A stretch of DNA of 64,000 nt from Ornithinimicrobium sediminis (GTDB lineage: Bacteria > Actinomycetota > Actinomycetes > Actinomycetales > Dermatophilaceae), in assembly GCF_021272345.1 (NCBI RefSeq), contig NZ_JAJSDQ010000001.1:310001-374000 (forward strand), written 5' to 3'. The notes beneath the pieces were generated by a model. The model saw only the letters and a list, made by a program, of their open reading frames with translations. It was not told where the DNA came from and did not search any database. Positions 16,329 to 25,811 of this stretch are shown piece after piece; within the stretch, counting starts at the first letter, position 1, and each line of letters starts with the position of its first letter. Position numbers and translations under genes: made by a program.

Positions 16329-16430
16329 GTAGCGTCCCTTCCTCGATCCGTGCGTGGGCTGCCTCAACAGGGTCAGCAGACGCCTGAGACGATAACGCAG
16401 AACCTGCCCCCGCGACTCTCAGGAGACCTC

Positions 16431-16904
16431 ATGCCCCGACTCGACGTAGGCCTGCAGGCACCCGAATGGACGCTGCCCGACGCCCAGGGCCGCCCGGTGT
16501 CCCTCGGAGACTTCGCCGGGCGTGACCTGGTCATCTACTTCTACCCCGCCGCCGGCACGCCCGGGTGCACCACGCAGGCCTGCGACTTCCGCGACAACCT
16601 CGCCGTGCTGCACGAGCACGGGTATGCCGTCGTGGGCATCTCCCCCGACCCGCCCGCGAAGCTCGCCCGGTTCGTCGAGGACGAGGGCCTGACCTTCCCG
16701 GTGCTGGCCGACGAGGACAGGTCGGTGCTCACGGCATACGGCGCGTTCGGCGAGAAGAAGCTCTACGGCAAGACGGTCGTCGGCGTCATCCGCTCGACCG
16801 TCGTCGTGGACGGCACGGGCACGGTGACGCTGGCCAGGTACAACGTCAAGGCCACCGGGCACGTGGCGTCGCTGGCCAAGGCCCTCGGCGTCCCGCTGGG
16901 CTGA
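16431..16904 (+). CDS. bcp: thioredoxin-dependent peroxiredoxin, BCP/PrxQ type
   Basis: 157 residues. Peroxidatic Cys and the second Cys of the BCP class lie in YPAAGTPGCTTQACDFRDNL (C-x4-C spacing), with GISPDPPAKLARFVEDEGLT and the STVVVDGTGTV strand. It reduces H2O2 and organic peroxides using thioredoxin. AGGAGA lies 5 nt before the ATG, which fixes the start. It is single, and convergent with the PGPGW gene 18 bp away. Confidence 0.92.
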   Translation: MPRLDVGLQAPEWTLPDAQGRPVSLGDFAGRDLVIYFYPAAGTPGCTTQACDFRDNLAVLHEHGYAVVGISPDPPAKLARFVEDEGLTFPVLADEDRSVLTAYGAFGEKKLYGKTVVGVIRSTVVVDGTGTVTLARYNVKATGHVASLAKALGVPLG

Positions 16905-16922
16905 CCGGCGGGCGCCGCGGTC

Positions 16923-17414
16923 TCAGGCGTCCTGGGTCCCCTGGGCCGGGATGTCCGGCCCGACCCCGGGTGAGACGGGGTAGCGGAAGCGCCGGATGCT
17001 GTAGAGGAGCAGACCGAGCCCGATCATGCCGGACACCACGATGCTCACCCCCGCGACGGCACCACCGGGGAACCACCACTGCTCGTCCAGCGGGAACCAT
17101 TCGGGGACCGCGGGCGGGTAGATGAACAGGAACCCCGAGCCCATGACCCACAGCCCCGCGAAGGCGCTGGAGAGGATGCGCGGCCAGGTGCGCACGCCCT
17201 CGCGTGCTGCGGCGAACGCACGGACCTTGATGGGCAGGAGCTGACGCCTGGCCCAGTCGTACTGCCGCGAGAGCACCAGGATGCCGGCGAACACGGTGAG
17301 CAGGCCGGGGCCGGGCAGCACGAGCAGGGCGATGCCGACGACGACCAGCGTCCATCCGACGACCTCGAGGACCGTCCGCCGGAGGGCCCCCACCATGGGG
17401 TTGCGCGTGCTCAC
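16923..17414 (-). CDS. PGPGW-type transmembrane protein
   Basis: 163 residues with four hydrophobic segments. The first pair contains the family motif LLVLPGPGLLTVFAGILVLS followed by RQYDWARRQLLPIK, matching the putative PGPGW membrane family of actinobacteria; its function is unknown. The GTG at 17414 gives an N-terminus of 35 residues before the first helix core. No Shine-Dalgarno sequence is evident there, and an ATG at 17396 is an alternative. It is divergent from tRNA-Leu. Confidence 0.75.
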   Translation of the reverse strand: MSTRNPMVGALRRTVLEVVGWTLVVVGIALLVLPGPGLLTVFAGILVLSRQYDWARRQLLPIKVRAFAAAREGVRTWPRILSSAFAGLWVMGSGFLFIYPPAVPEWFPLDEQWWFPGGAVAGVSIVVSGMIGLGLLLYSIRRFRYPVSPGVGPDIPAQGTQDA

Positions 17415-17438
17415 GCGGCCCAATATGTCATGGCGCGG

Positions 17439-17468
17439 TGACAGCATCCTGAGGAAGTCCTCCATACT
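17439..17468 (+). promoter_or_regulatory. candidate promoter of tRNA-Leu
   Basis: TGACAG (17439-17444) and CATACT (17463-17468) are separated by 18 bp, ending 13 bp before the mature tRNA 5' end. The placement fits a sigma-70-like tRNA promoter. Confidence 0.4.
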
Positions 17469-17481
17469 GGCGGGGCACATC

Positions 17482-17563
17482 GCGCCCGTGGTGGAACTGG
17501 CAGACACGCAGGATTTAGGTTCCTGTGCCCCAGGGTGTGCGGGTTCGAGTCCCGCCGGGCGCA
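17482..17563 (+). tRNA. tRNA-Leu (TAG anticodon)
   Basis: An 82-nt class II tRNA: acceptor GCGCCCG pairs with CGGGCGC, D-arm TGGTGGAACTGGCAGACACG, anticodon arm CAGGA-TTTAGGT-TCCTG with TAG, an extended variable arm (TGCCCCAGGGTGTG region) and T-arm GGGTTCGAGTCCC. CCA is not encoded. The gene ends 3 bp from the stop codon of the convergent SGNH gene. Confidence 0.95.
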
Positions 17564-17566
17564 CCC

Positions 17567-18415
17567 TCACCGCTCCAGGGCGTCCTCGACCGTCCGGGCC
17601 CACACCTGGGAGCCCTCGGCGCTGGGGTGCACCCGGTCGACCAGCAGCTCGCCGATGGGTCGCGGTGCCTCCGCGAACGACCTGGCCACGTCGATCGTGG
17701 GCACCTGCTCCTGCTCCGCGATGTCCTCGACCGCCTGCCGCACCTCGGCGTGGGCGTCGTCGAGCTGGGGGTTCTGCAGGACGAGCACGACCTCGGCCTC
17801 CGGTGCGCCCGCGCGCACCCGGCGCACCAGCTCGGCCACCTGCTGTACGTCCTCCGGGCCGTGGTTGTGCCCGTAGCTGAGCAGCACCAGGTCGGTGTCG
17901 TCCGGCACCAGCAGGTCGAGGTGCTCCATCGCGTAGGAGGCCCGGGTGCCGGTCACCGAGCCGTTCCGCACCGTGACGTCCGGGCCTACCCCGCCGAACG
18001 ACTGGGCGGCGACGTAGCCGGCGTCGCCGAAGGCGTCCCACCGCAGGAGCGTCGCACCACGCTCCGTGCCCAGCGACCGGGCCCAGAGGTGGACCCACTC
18101 CCCTGTGTCGTCGCCGGTGGAGTCGCCGAGCACCACCACCCTGGCCCCGGGCTGCGCCAGCGCCTGCGCTGCCGCCTTCAGGCTCGTCGGGTCCTGCTCC
18201 TCCAGCGGTCCGGTCCCGGTCCGGGGAGCGGCCTCGGTGGCGGTCGGCGGGGACGGTGGTGCCACGGTGAGGTCCTCCTGGTCGTCCGAGGTGAGCACGA
18301 CGAAGACGACGGTGGCCAGGACGACCAGCGCCCCGAGCAGCGCGACCACGGCAGGCAGGACGCGGGACCCCTCGTCGAAAGGCGCCCCGGTGGGTGGCAG
18401 GTCGGTGGTCGGCAC
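17567..18415 (-). CDS. SGNH/GDSL-family hydrolase with N-terminal membrane anchor
   Basis: 282 residues. One N-terminal helix (VLPAVVALLGALVVLATVVF) is followed by a Thr/Pro-rich linker and an SGNH fold: block I ARVVVLGDSTGDDTGEW with the nucleophile Ser, the Asn-containing block SYGHNHG, and block V DRVHPSAEG with the Asp/His pair. It probably acts outside the membrane as an esterase; the substrate is unknown. It lies 4 bp downstream of thrB, at the end of the rph-rdgB-thrC-thrB gene run. Confidence 0.8.
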   Translation of the reverse strand: MPTTDLPPTGAPFDEGSRVLPAVVALLGALVVLATVVFVVLTSDDQEDLTVAPPSPPTATEAAPRTGTGPLEEQDPTSLKAAAQALAQPGARVVVLGDSTGDDTGEWVHLWARSLGTERGATLLRWDAFGDAGYVAAQSFGGVGPDVTVRNGSVTGTRASYAMEHLDLLVPDDTDLVLLSYGHNHGPEDVQQVAELVRRVRAGAPEAEVVLVLQNPQLDDAHAEVRQAVEDIAEQEQVPTIDVARSFAEAPRPIGELLVDRVHPSAEGSQVWARTVEDALER

Positions 18416-18419
18416 GGGC

Positions 18420-19370
18420 TCAGGTGGAGATCAGCCCGTGCAGGGCGATGCCGGGGCGCACGACCTTCCAGGCCCGCCCCCAGCCCCGCACCTCGGCCGC
18501 CACCACCTCGGCGATGTCGCGGCGCACGAGCGCGAGGACGCTGGGCCCGGCTCCGCTGACGACCGCCGCATGCCCCTGGGCGCGCAGGGTGTCGACCGCT
18601 GCCATCGACGCCGGGTAGGCCGTGCGCCGCTGCTCCTGGTGCAGCCAGTCGCAGGTCGCGTCCCACAGCAACGTCGGGTCGGTGGTGAGCGCGTGCACCA
18701 GCAGTGCCGCCCGGCCGGCCTGCTGGACGGCATCGGCGTGCGGCACATGACCCGGGAGCACCGCGCGGGCGGTGGTCGTCGAGAGCCGGTCGCCCCGGGG
18801 GACCAGCACGACCGGCTCGATCTCCGGATGGACCACCAGGTGGGCGGTGCGCACGACCCTGGACGCCGGCATCCACGAGACGGTCAGGCCCCCGTAGACA
18901 CTGGCCGAGGAGTTGTCGGGATGCCCCTCCCACACCCCGGCGTGCGTGTTGACGAGCGCGAGCTCGGTGTCGGTGAGCGGCCCCCGTGAGGCCAGCGCGA
19001 AGCCCAGGCCCAGCCCGGCCACCACCGCCGTCGCCGACGACCCGAGACCTGCCGACATCGGCACGACGTTGTGGCAGGACAGCTGCAGGCCGAGGTCGCG
19101 GCGGGCGAGCTCCTCGAGCCAGCCGACCCCCAGGACCTCGAGCGCCTCGCGCATCGCCCTGGCCACCAGGTGCGCCTCGTCGTCCGGGAGCAGCTCGACG
19201 CCCTCTCCGCGCAGCTCCACGACCAACCCGGGGGTCGAGGTGACCCGGACCGCGTACTCGTCGCGGATGCCGAGGGCCAGCCCGACGGTGTCGAACCCGG
19301 GCCCGAGGTTGGCCGAGCTGGCGGGCACGCTCACGCGCACCGTCCGGCCAGGCTCCAGCGCAGCGCTCAC
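18420..19370 (-). CDS. thrB: homoserine kinase
   Basis: A 316-residue GHMP kinase phosphorylating homoserine, the step before threonine synthase. Motifs: VSVPASSANLGPGFDTVGLA at the N-terminus, the ATP-binding loop NVVPMSAGLGSSATAVVAGL, and the C-terminal VVSGAGPSVLALV. The length is normal. It starts 7 bp after thrC ends, giving a thrC-thrB operon. Homoserine dehydrogenase (hom), often adjacent in actinobacteria, is not in the window. Confidence 0.95.
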   Translation of the reverse strand: MSAALEPGRTVRVSVPASSANLGPGFDTVGLALGIRDEYAVRVTSTPGLVVELRGEGVELLPDDEAHLVARAMREALEVLGVGWLEELARRDLGLQLSCHNVVPMSAGLGSSATAVVAGLGLGFALASRGPLTDTELALVNTHAGVWEGHPDNSSASVYGGLTVSWMPASRVVRTAHLVVHPEIEPVVLVPRGDRLSTTTARAVLPGHVPHADAVQQAGRAALLVHALTTDPTLLWDATCDWLHQEQRRTAYPASMAAVDTLRAQGHAAVVSGAGPSVLALVRRDIAEVVAAEVRGWGRAWKVVRPGIALHGLIST

Positions 19371-19377
19371 GAGTGGC

Positions 19378-20463
19378 TCACTCCTGCAGGCCGAGCGCCT
19401 GTGCCGCGCTGAAGGCGTCCACCGAGACGCGGGTCGGCTCGATCTCGGCCCCGCCGAGGGTCCTCAGCGCCCACTGCGGGTCCTTCAGCCCGTGACCGGT
19501 GACCGTGCAGACGACGGTCGCCCCCTGGGGCACCCGGCCGGCGGCGGCCATCTTGAGCAGACCGGCCACCGACGCGGCCGACGCCGGCTCCACGAAGATC
19601 CCCTCCCTGGAGGACAGCAGACGGTGGGCCGCCAGGATCTCCTGGTCGCTCACGGCGTCGATGAGCCCACCGGACTCGTCGCGTGCCGCGACCGCCTGGC
19701 GCCAGGAGGCCGGGTTGCCGATGCGGATCGCGGTCGCCAAGGTCTCGGGGTGGTCGACCGGGTGGCCGAGCACGATCGGGGCCGCGCCCTCGGCCTGGAA
19801 GCCCCACATGGCCGGGGTCCGGGTGGCCGGACCCGGCCGTGCGGCATCGGCGGTGTACTCGGTGTACCCCCTCCAGTAGGCCGTGATGTTGCCGGCGTTG
19901 CCGACGGGCAGGCAGTGGATGTCGGGCGCGTCGCCGAGGGCGTCGACCACCTCGAAGGACGCGGTCTTCTGCCCCTCGATGCGAGCCGGGTTCACCGAGT
20001 TGACCAGCTCGACCGGGTAGGCCTCGGCGAGCTTGCGCGCCAGCGTCAGACAGTCGTCGAAGTTGCCGTCGACCTGCAGGAGCGTGGCCCCGTGGGCAAC
20101 CGCCTGCGAAAGCTTGCCCATGGCGATCTTGCCGTCCGGGACGAGCACCCCGCACGTCATCCCGGCCTTGGTGGCGTAGGCGGCGGCGCTCGCGCTGGTG
20201 TTGCCGGTGGAGGCGCAGATGACGGCCTGGGCCCCCTTGCGGGCCGCGTCGGAGATCGCCGTGGTCATGCCGCGGTCCTTGAAGGAGGCGGTCGGGTTCA
20301 GGCCTTCGTACTTGACGTGCACCTGGGCGCCGACGAGCTCGGAGAGGTGCTCGGCGGGGATGAGCGGTGTGCCGCCCTCGCGCAGCGTGACGACGGTAGC
20401 GGTGACGGAGGCGTCGAGGCGGTCGGCATACTCACGGATGATGCCGCGCCACTGGTGGACCAT
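19378..20463 (-). CDS. thrC: threonine synthase
   Basis: 361 residues, fold-type II PLP enzyme converting O-phosphohomoserine to threonine. The PLP lysine is in the motif [34 protein letters not shown] binds the cofactor phosphate; [16 protein letters not shown] follows. It is the short form typical of actinobacteria. ATG at 20463 with GGAAACC upstream. It is 30 bp from rdgB and 7 bp from thrB; the threonine product is also the substrate of the tdh-kbl pair elsewhere in this window. Confidence 0.95.
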   Translation of the reverse strand: MVHQWRGIIREYADRLDASVTATVVTLREGGTPLIPAEHLSELVGAQVHVKYEGLNPTASFKDRGMTTAISDAARKGAQAVICASTGNTSASAAAYATKAGMTCGVLVPDGKIAMGKLSQAVAHGATLLQVDGNFDDCLTLARKLAEAYPVELVNSVNPARIEGQKTASFEVVDALGDAPDIHCLPVGNAGNITAYWRGYTEYTADAARPGPATRTPAMWGFQAEGAAPIVLGHPVDHPETLATAIRIGNPASWRQAVAARDESGGLIDAVSDQEILAAHRLLSSREGIFVEPASAASVAGLLKMAAAGRVPQGATVVCTVTGHGLKDPQWALRTLGGAEIEPTRVSVDAFSAAQALGLQE

Positions 20464-20493
20464 GGTTTCCTTCGGGTCGGTCGGGGTATGCCG

Positions 20494-21132
20494 TCAGCCG
20501 GCCTGGCCGAACAGCTGGACGAGGTCGTCGGCCAGGGCACGGAAGGCCGCGCCGCGGTGGGACACGGCGTGCTTCTCGGCGGAAGAGTACTCCGCGAGGG
20601 TGCGGCCGTCGGGAAGCTCCAGCACGGGGTCGTAGCCGAAGCCGTGCTCACCTCGCGGCCGGCGGGTGACCCGACCGCGCACGGAGCCCTCCCGCACGAC
20701 CTCGGTGCCGTCCGGCAGCACCAGCGCAGCAGCGCAGACGAAGCCCGCCCCCCGGTGCTCGTCGGGCACGTCCGCGAGCTGCGAGAGCAGCAGGTCGTTG
20801 TTGGCCCGGTCCTTGTCACCGTCGCCCACCCCTGACCACCGTGCGCTGAAGACACCGGGGCTGCCGCCGAGCACGTCGACCGCCAGACCGGAGTCGTCGG
20901 CGAGCGCCGGCCGCCCCGTGGCCTGCGCGGTGGCACGCGCCTTCAGCAGGGCGTTGGCGGCGAAGGTCACCCCGGACTCGACGACCTCCTCGACCTGGGG
21001 GTACTCCTCCACCCCGACGAGCTCCAGGCCCGTGCGCTCCAGCGCCTCGGCGAGGATGTCCCGCAGCTCGCCGACCTTGTGCGAGTTCCGGGTCGCCAGC
21101 ACGATCCGCCGGTCGGCGGGGGTGGGCGTCAC
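20494..21132 (-). CDS. rdgB: XTP/dITP diphosphatase (Ham1/RdgB family)
   Basis: 212 residues. The N-terminal [20 protein letters not shown], the catalytic [24 protein letters not shown] block and the C-terminal [14 protein letters not shown] are diagnostic. The enzyme removes deaminated purine nucleotides (ITP, XTP, dITP) from the pool. Its start overlaps the rph stop by 4 bp, the conserved actinobacterial rph-rdgB pair. Confidence 0.95.
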   Translation of the reverse strand: MTPTPADRRIVLATRNSHKVGELRDILAEALERTGLELVGVEEYPQVEEVVESGVTFAANALLKARATAQATGRPALADDSGLAVDVLGGSPGVFSARWSGVGDGDKDRANNDLLLSQLADVPDEHRGAGFVCAAALVLPDGTEVVREGSVRGRVTRRPRGEHGFGYDPVLELPDGRTLAEYSSAEKHAVSHRGAAFRALADDLVQLFGQAG

Positions 21133-21923
21133 GGGAGCTCCGCTCCCGCCTCGTGGGCGTCCGCGCCGCCCATGTCGTCGGCGCCCAGGGAGGCGGCCTG
21201 CCGGGCGATGAGCTCCGCGCAGCCTTCGGCGGCCAGGTCGAGCAGTGCGTCGAGCAGCTCGCGGTCGAACGGCGTGCCCTCCGCAGTGCCCTGCACCTCG
21301 ACGAAGCGGCCGTCACCGGTCATGACGACGTTCATGTCCGTGTCGGCGTCGACGTCCTCCGGGTAGTCGAGGTCGAGCACCGGCTCGCCGTCCACCACGC
21401 CCACGCTGACCGCGGCGACCGCACCGACGATGGGCTGGGCCTCGGGCCGGATCAGACCCCTGGACCGCGCCGTCTCCACCGCGTCCACGAGCGCCACGTA
21501 GGCACCGGTGACGGCGGCGGTGCGCGTGCCCCCGTCGGCCTGGAGGACGTCACAGTCCAGGTGGATGGTGTTCTCGCCCAGCTCGGCGAGGTCGACCACC
21601 GCGCGCAGGCTGCGACCGATGAGCCGGGAGATCTCGTGGGTGCGGCCCCCGATGCGTCCCCGCACCGACTCGCGCGGGCTGCGGGTGTTGGTCGACCGCG
21701 GGAGCATGGCGTACTCCGCGGTGGTCCAGCCCTGGCCGCTGCCCTTGCGCCAGCGCGGGACGCCCTCGGTGAAGGAGGCGGCGCACAGCACCCTCGTGCG
21801 GCCGAACTCCACGAGCACGCTGCCCTCGGCGTGGTCCAGCCAGCCACGCGTGATGCGGACCTCACGGAGCTGGTCGGCGGTGCGTCCGTCGTGCCGGAAG
21901 CCGGCGGGGTGTGGCGTCGTCAT
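21129..21923 (-). CDS. rph: ribonuclease PH
   Basis: 264 residues, phosphorolytic 3'-5' exoribonuclease that trims tRNA 3' ends. Recognisable blocks: [20 protein letters not shown], the phosphate-binding region [20 protein letters not shown] and [14 protein letters not shown], plus the C-terminal [20 protein letters not shown]. It is full length, with an ATG at 21923. It is divergent from the DUF2786 gene and co-transcribed with rdgB. Confidence 0.95.
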   Translation of the reverse strand: MTTPHPAGFRHDGRTADQLREVRITRGWLDHAEGSVLVEFGRTRVLCAASFTEGVPRWRKGSGQGWTTAEYAMLPRSTNTRSPRESVRGRIGGRTHEISRLIGRSLRAVVDLAELGENTIHLDCDVLQADGGTRTAAVTGAYVALVDAVETARSRGLIRPEAQPIVGAVAAVSVGVVDGEPVLDLDYPEDVDADTDMNVVMTGDGRFVEVQGTAEGTPFDRELLDALLDLAAEGCAELIARQAASLGADDMGGADAHEAGAELP

Positions 21924-22106
21924 GCGCCCAGGCTAGCGGCGGCGGACGGTGCGCGAGCACGCTCTCCCGCCGATGGCCTCGACGGCGTCCCCGAGAGACG
22001 CCGTCCACATCCTCGCGGTCGGGGCGCTCCTGTGGACGGTGGGCGGCCGGGGCCGTCCCGCACCTGCACAGTGGGCGGCAGTCGATCGGGAGCGAGGGGA
22101 CGCGAG

Positions 22107-23387
22107 ATGGCAGGGACGGACGACGAGGCGGGCACGGCCCGGGCCGCGCAGGCACAGCGTGTCACGCAGGAGGTGGTGCGGCAGGTGCGCCGGGGCACGC
22201 AGGGCCGCACGGTGCTCGACGACCTCGACCCAGCCCTGCGGTGCGAGGTGTCGGCGGCGCTGCGCCTGGTGCTGCGCTCCCTCGTGGAGCAGGCGTGGCA
22301 GACGGGATGGCAGCCCGCAGACCTGCGCCACCACGGTCGGCGGCACCTGCGAGCACGCGCCGGCCGCCTGGTGGACGACATCCTCGTGGAGCAGCTCTCC
22401 GGCTACGCGCGGTCCAGCGTGGACGCACGGTGGTGGGCGCAGCTGCACAGCTGCGGTCTGGACCGGCCGGCGGCGCCCGACGGCCCGTCGGGGCGCCGTC
22501 TCGACTGCGATGCCGGCTGGGCGCCCTTCTGCGAGGACGCGGTGGCGGTGCTCCGCCTGCTCCTGGCGCTGCCGGTCCTCGAGCAGATCGGGCCGTTGCC
22601 CGGCCAGGCGCGCCCCGAGCCCGACGACGTGGGTGTGGCGCTGGACGACAAGGTCCTCACCCGGGTCCGCCGCCTGCTGGTCAAGGCGGAGTCGACGCCT
22701 TACGAGGCCGAGGCGGAGACCTTCACGGCGGGGGCGCAGGCGCTCATGGCCAGACACAGCCTGGACCGGGCCGTGGTCGAGGCCGCGGCGCGCCGGCAGG
22801 ACGCGGCGCACGAGCAGCGGCGTCACGGCGGCTGTGCCCCGGGGGCGGTCCGGATCGGGGTCGACCGGCCCTACGAGGCGCCGAAGGCGCTGTTGCTGCA
22901 CCTGGTCAGCGAGGCCAACGGCTGCCGGGCGGTGTGGCGCTCGGGCCTCGGTCTGAGCACGGTCGTCGGGAGCTCGTCGGACCTGCGGACCGTCGAGCTG
23001 CTCTACACCTCGCTGATGCTCCAGGCCTCCACCGCGCTGCAGCGTGAGGTCACGACCCAGCCACCCGGGCGCCGCGCACGTGGGAGGGCCTTCCGCGCCT
23101 CGTTCCTCACCGGCTTCGCCGTGCGGACCGGCGAGCGGCTGCAAGCGGTGGTCCAGGAGCAGGCCCGTCAGGCGAGCTGTGCAGCCCGCCGGCCGGACGA
23201 GCTGGTGCACGTCCTGGCAGACCGGTCGCAGGTGGTGGAGCGCGAGACGCGACGCCTCTTCCCCGCCACCTCGACCGCGTCCGTGGGCTCGGTCCGCGAT
23301 CTCGGAGGATGGGTGCGCGGACGCGCCGCCGCCGACCTCGCGCAGTGGGGCACGGACACCGCCGTGGCGCGGGGCAGCGCCGGATGA
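22107..23387 (+). CDS. DUF2786 domain protein of unknown function
   Basis: 426 residues. The centre carries the DUF2786 motif VLTRVRRLLVKAESTPYEAE, continuing AETFTAGAQALMARHSLDRA. The N-terminal 150 residues (helical, Arg/Leu-rich) and a C-terminal domain with an LLYTSLMLQASTALQREV helix flank it. DUF2786 proteins occur in actinobacteria and phages without an assigned role. GAGGGGA 6 nt before the ATG decides the start. With the oxidoreductase gene convergent to it, it separates the usual murI-MBL and rph-rdgB neighbours. Confidence 0.75.
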   Translation: MAGTDDEAGTARAAQAQRVTQEVVRQVRRGTQGRTVLDDLDPALRCEVSAALRLVLRSLVEQAWQTGWQPADLRHHGRRHLRARAGRLVDDILVEQLSGYARSSVDARWWAQLHSCGLDRPAAPDGPSGRRLDCDAGWAPFCEDAVAVLRLLLALPVLEQIGPLPGQARPEPDDVGVALDDKVLTRVRRLLVKAESTPYEAEAETFTAGAQALMARHSLDRAVVEAAARRQDAAHEQRRHGGCAPGAVRIGVDRPYEAPKALLLHLVSEANGCRAVWRSGLGLSTVVGSSSDLRTVELLYTSLMLQASTALQREVTTQPPGRRARGRAFRASFLTGFAVRTGERLQAVVQEQARQASCAARRPDELVHVLADRSQVVERETRRLFPATSTASVGSVRDLGGWVRGRAAADLAQWGTDTAVARGSAG

Positions 23388-23392
23388 CCCGC

Positions 23393-24979
23393 TCAGGTCA
23401 CCGTCACGTCGATGGTGTGCCGACCCGTCGCCCCGCTGGGGGCCGGGGGCTGCCTGCGGTCGGTCTGGGTCTCGCCGTCGCGGTTGGTCGCCCGCACCAC
23501 GACCGTGTGCTCGCCGGGCTCGGCCTCCCAGACGAGCCGCCACTGGCGCCAGGCGTCGACGGAGGGCTCGAGGGCCAGCTGCGCCTCCTGCCACTCCCCT
23601 CCGTCCACCTGCACCTCCACACGCTCGATCCCGGTGTGCTGGTCCCACGCCACCCCGGCGATGACGGCGCGGCCGGCGGGCACGTCGCTGCCCTGCCGTG
23701 GCACGTCGATGCGCGACTGTGTCTTCACCGGTCCCCGCTCGGACCACCCTCGCGGCGTCCAGTAGCCCTCGTCCCGGTCGAACCGGGTGACCAGGAGGTC
23801 CACCACCCACTTGGTGGCCGAGACGTAGCCGTAGAGGCCGGGCACCACCAGCCGCACCGGGAAGCCGTGCTGGGGGGGCAACGGCTCACCGTTCATCGAC
23901 ACGGCCAGGATGGCGTCGCGGTCGTCGGTGAGCACCTCCAGCGGGGTGCCGGCGGTCCACCCGTCCTCGCTGGTGGACAGGACCATGTCGGCGTCGCTGT
24001 GCACCCCCGCTCGGGCCAGCAGCTCCCGGACGGGCCAGCCGACCCACACGGCGTTGCCGACGAGGTTGCCTCCGACCTCGTTGGAGACACAGGTCAGGGT
24101 CGCCAGGGTCTCGACCATCTCCTGCTCGAGCAGCTCGTCGAAGGTCATCTCGACCTCGTTGTCCACCATGCCGTGCACCCGCAGCCGCCAGGTCGCGGGG
24201 TCGACCTGGGGCACCGACAGGGCGGTGTCGATCCGGTAGAAGCTGTCGTTGGGCGTGACGAACGTGCTGGTCCCCGGCTCCCGGAAGTCGGCCCCGGCCG
24301 GCACCTCCACGCGTCGGGTGAGCCGCGGCACCCGCGCCAGGCGACGGCCCACGTCCTCACGGGCGACCTCCACGGCCGCCTGGGCCTGGGTCAGCACCCG
24401 GCCCGCGGCCAGCCCGAGCAGTCCGACGACGGTCAGCCCACCCCCGAGGGCCACGACGCTGCGCCGGCGGGTCGTCCCGGCTGGCGTCGTGGGTCCGGCC
24501 GGGGCCGTGGGTCCGGCACCGTGCTCCCGAGCCTCCCCGCCGGCTCGGGCCGTCAGCCAGGCGAGCACCGACAGACCCGCCAGCGTGCCGACCAGGGTCG
24601 GCAGCGCGTCGACGATCCCGGCGCCGGGGCGCGACAGCACCGCGGCCGTGCCGACACCGCCGACGACGGCGAAGGCGACCAGCCCCGGCGTGGGACGGCG
24701 CTGGGCCAGCTCGCCCAACAGGGCACACAGCACCGTGAGGGTGAGGCCCATCCCCACGAAGAGCGCGGCCTTGTCGCTGGTGCCGAACGCCGCCACGGCC
24801 AGGTCCTTGAGCCAGGCCGGGGTCAGGTCCACGAAGGCCTCGCCGACGGCCAGCACCGGCGAGGGCGTGCCCTCGGTGCCGACGACGCGGGTGAGGAACG
24901 CGGCCGTGAGCTCCGCCACGCCGAGGGTGACGGCGCCGGCGGCGACGCCGCTCAGCGGAGCAGCGAGTCGGGAGGCCAT
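23393..24979 (-). CDS. membrane-anchored molybdopterin-dependent oxidoreductase (sulfite-oxidase fold)
   Basis: 528 residues. The first 170 residues hold four or five membrane helices and a low-complexity Thr/Pro/Ala linker. Another helix follows (SVVALGGGLTVVGLLGLAAG), and then a sulfite oxidase-type Mo-cofactor domain: VTPNDSFYRIDTALSVPQVD, WRLRVHGMVDNEVEMTFDEL, and the Mo-ligand Cys in LATLTCVSNEVGGNLVGNAV. The C-terminal Mo-co dimerisation domain (GVAWDQHTGIERVEVQVDGG) ends the protein. It is probably periplasmic-facing, with unknown substrate. It is 61 bp downstream of the MBL-fold gene. Confidence 0.85.
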   Translation of the reverse strand: MASRLAAPLSGVAAGAVTLGVAELTAAFLTRVVGTEGTPSPVLAVGEAFVDLTPAWLKDLAVAAFGTSDKAALFVGMGLTLTVLCALLGELAQRRPTPGLVAFAVVGGVGTAAVLSRPGAGIVDALPTLVGTLAGLSVLAWLTARAGGEAREHGAGPTAPAGPTTPAGTTRRRSVVALGGGLTVVGLLGLAAGRVLTQAQAAVEVAREDVGRRLARVPRLTRRVEVPAGADFREPGTSTFVTPNDSFYRIDTALSVPQVDPATWRLRVHGMVDNEVEMTFDELLEQEMVETLATLTCVSNEVGGNLVGNAVWVGWPVRELLARAGVHSDADMVLSTSEDGWTAGTPLEVLTDDRDAILAVSMNGEPLPPQHGFPVRLVVPGLYGYVSATKWVVDLLVTRFDRDEGYWTPRGWSERGPVKTQSRIDVPRQGSDVPAGRAVIAGVAWDQHTGIERVEVQVDGGEWQEAQLALEPSVDAWRQWRLVWEAEPGEHTVVVRATNRDGETQTDRRQPPAPSGATGRHTIDVTVT

Positions 24980-25040
24980 GTCGCCAGTGTCGCACCACGG
25001 CCCTGGGACGAACCTGACAGGACGGTGACGTGCGCGCAGG

Positions 25041-25811
25041 TCAGCCCAGGTCGACGACCATGCCCGGCCGCGCGAGCTCCACCTCACCGGGCCAGATCTC
25101 CCCGGCCTGGGCCCGGCACACCTCGGGGTCGTTCCAGGAGGGGACATGGGTGAGCATGAGCCGCTGCACCCCACCGGCGTCGACAGCGGCGCGGGCGGCC
25201 CGGCGTCCGGTGAGGTGGATGCCCCTGGCCTCGTCGCGGCCCTCGACGAAGGCGGCATCGGCCAGCACCAGGTCGGCATCGGCCATCAGCGGGGTGAGCT
25301 CGGGGCAGGCGTCGGTGTCGCCGGTGAAGGCCAGCGTGGCCCCTCGGCACTCCACCCGGAAGCCGTAGGCCTCGACCGGGTGCTCGACCCGGAACGGGGT
25401 GACGCGGAACGGCCCGACGACGAAGTCCTGGCGGCAGCGCAGCTCACGGAAGTCGTAGGTCTCCTCGACCGACGACGGTGCGGTGACCCCGTGCGCCCGT
25501 GCGAGCCTCGCCCCGGCGCCGGCGGGTGCGTGCACCGGCAGGCGGGTCGAGGCAGGTCCCCCGGGGTGGTGCGTGCGCATGACGTGCAGCCCCGTGAGGT
25601 CCAGGCAGTGGTCGGGGTGCAGATGGCTGAGCAGCACGGCGTCCAGCGACATCGGGTCGGCGTGCCGTTGCAGCGGCCCCAGCGCCCCGTTGCCGAGGTC
25701 CATGACGACAGCCCACCTGCGGCCTGCGTGCTCGGCCGTGAGCAGGTAGCAGCTGGCCGGACCCTCCCGCCCCGGGAACGACCCTGCGCACCCCACCACT
25801 GTCAGGCGCAT
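25041..25811 (-). CDS. MBL-fold phosphodiesterase, Rv1339-like
   Basis: 256 residues with the metallo-beta-lactamase metal motif LLSHLHPDHCLDLTGLHVM, the bridging ligand region TLAFTGDTDACPEL and the terminal His in LMLTHVPSW. The gene order murI then this gene equals Mycobacterium Rv1338-Rv1339, where Rv1339 has been described as an atypical cyclic-nucleotide phosphodiesterase; that role is inferred here from synteny and fold. GGAGGA lies 3 nt from the ATG at 25811, whose A overlaps the murI stop. A GTG immediately upstream at 25814 is the alternative. Confidence 0.8.
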   Translation of the reverse strand: MRLTVVGCAGSFPGREGPASCYLLTAEHAGRRWAVVMDLGNGALGPLQRHADPMSLDAVLLSHLHPDHCLDLTGLHVMRTHHPGGPASTRLPVHAPAGAGARLARAHGVTAPSSVEETYDFRELRCRQDFVVGPFRVTPFRVEHPVEAYGFRVECRGATLAFTGDTDACPELTPLMADADLVLADAAFVEGRDEARGIHLTGRRAARAAVDAGGVQRLMLTHVPSWNDPEVCRAQAGEIWPGEVELARPGMVVDLG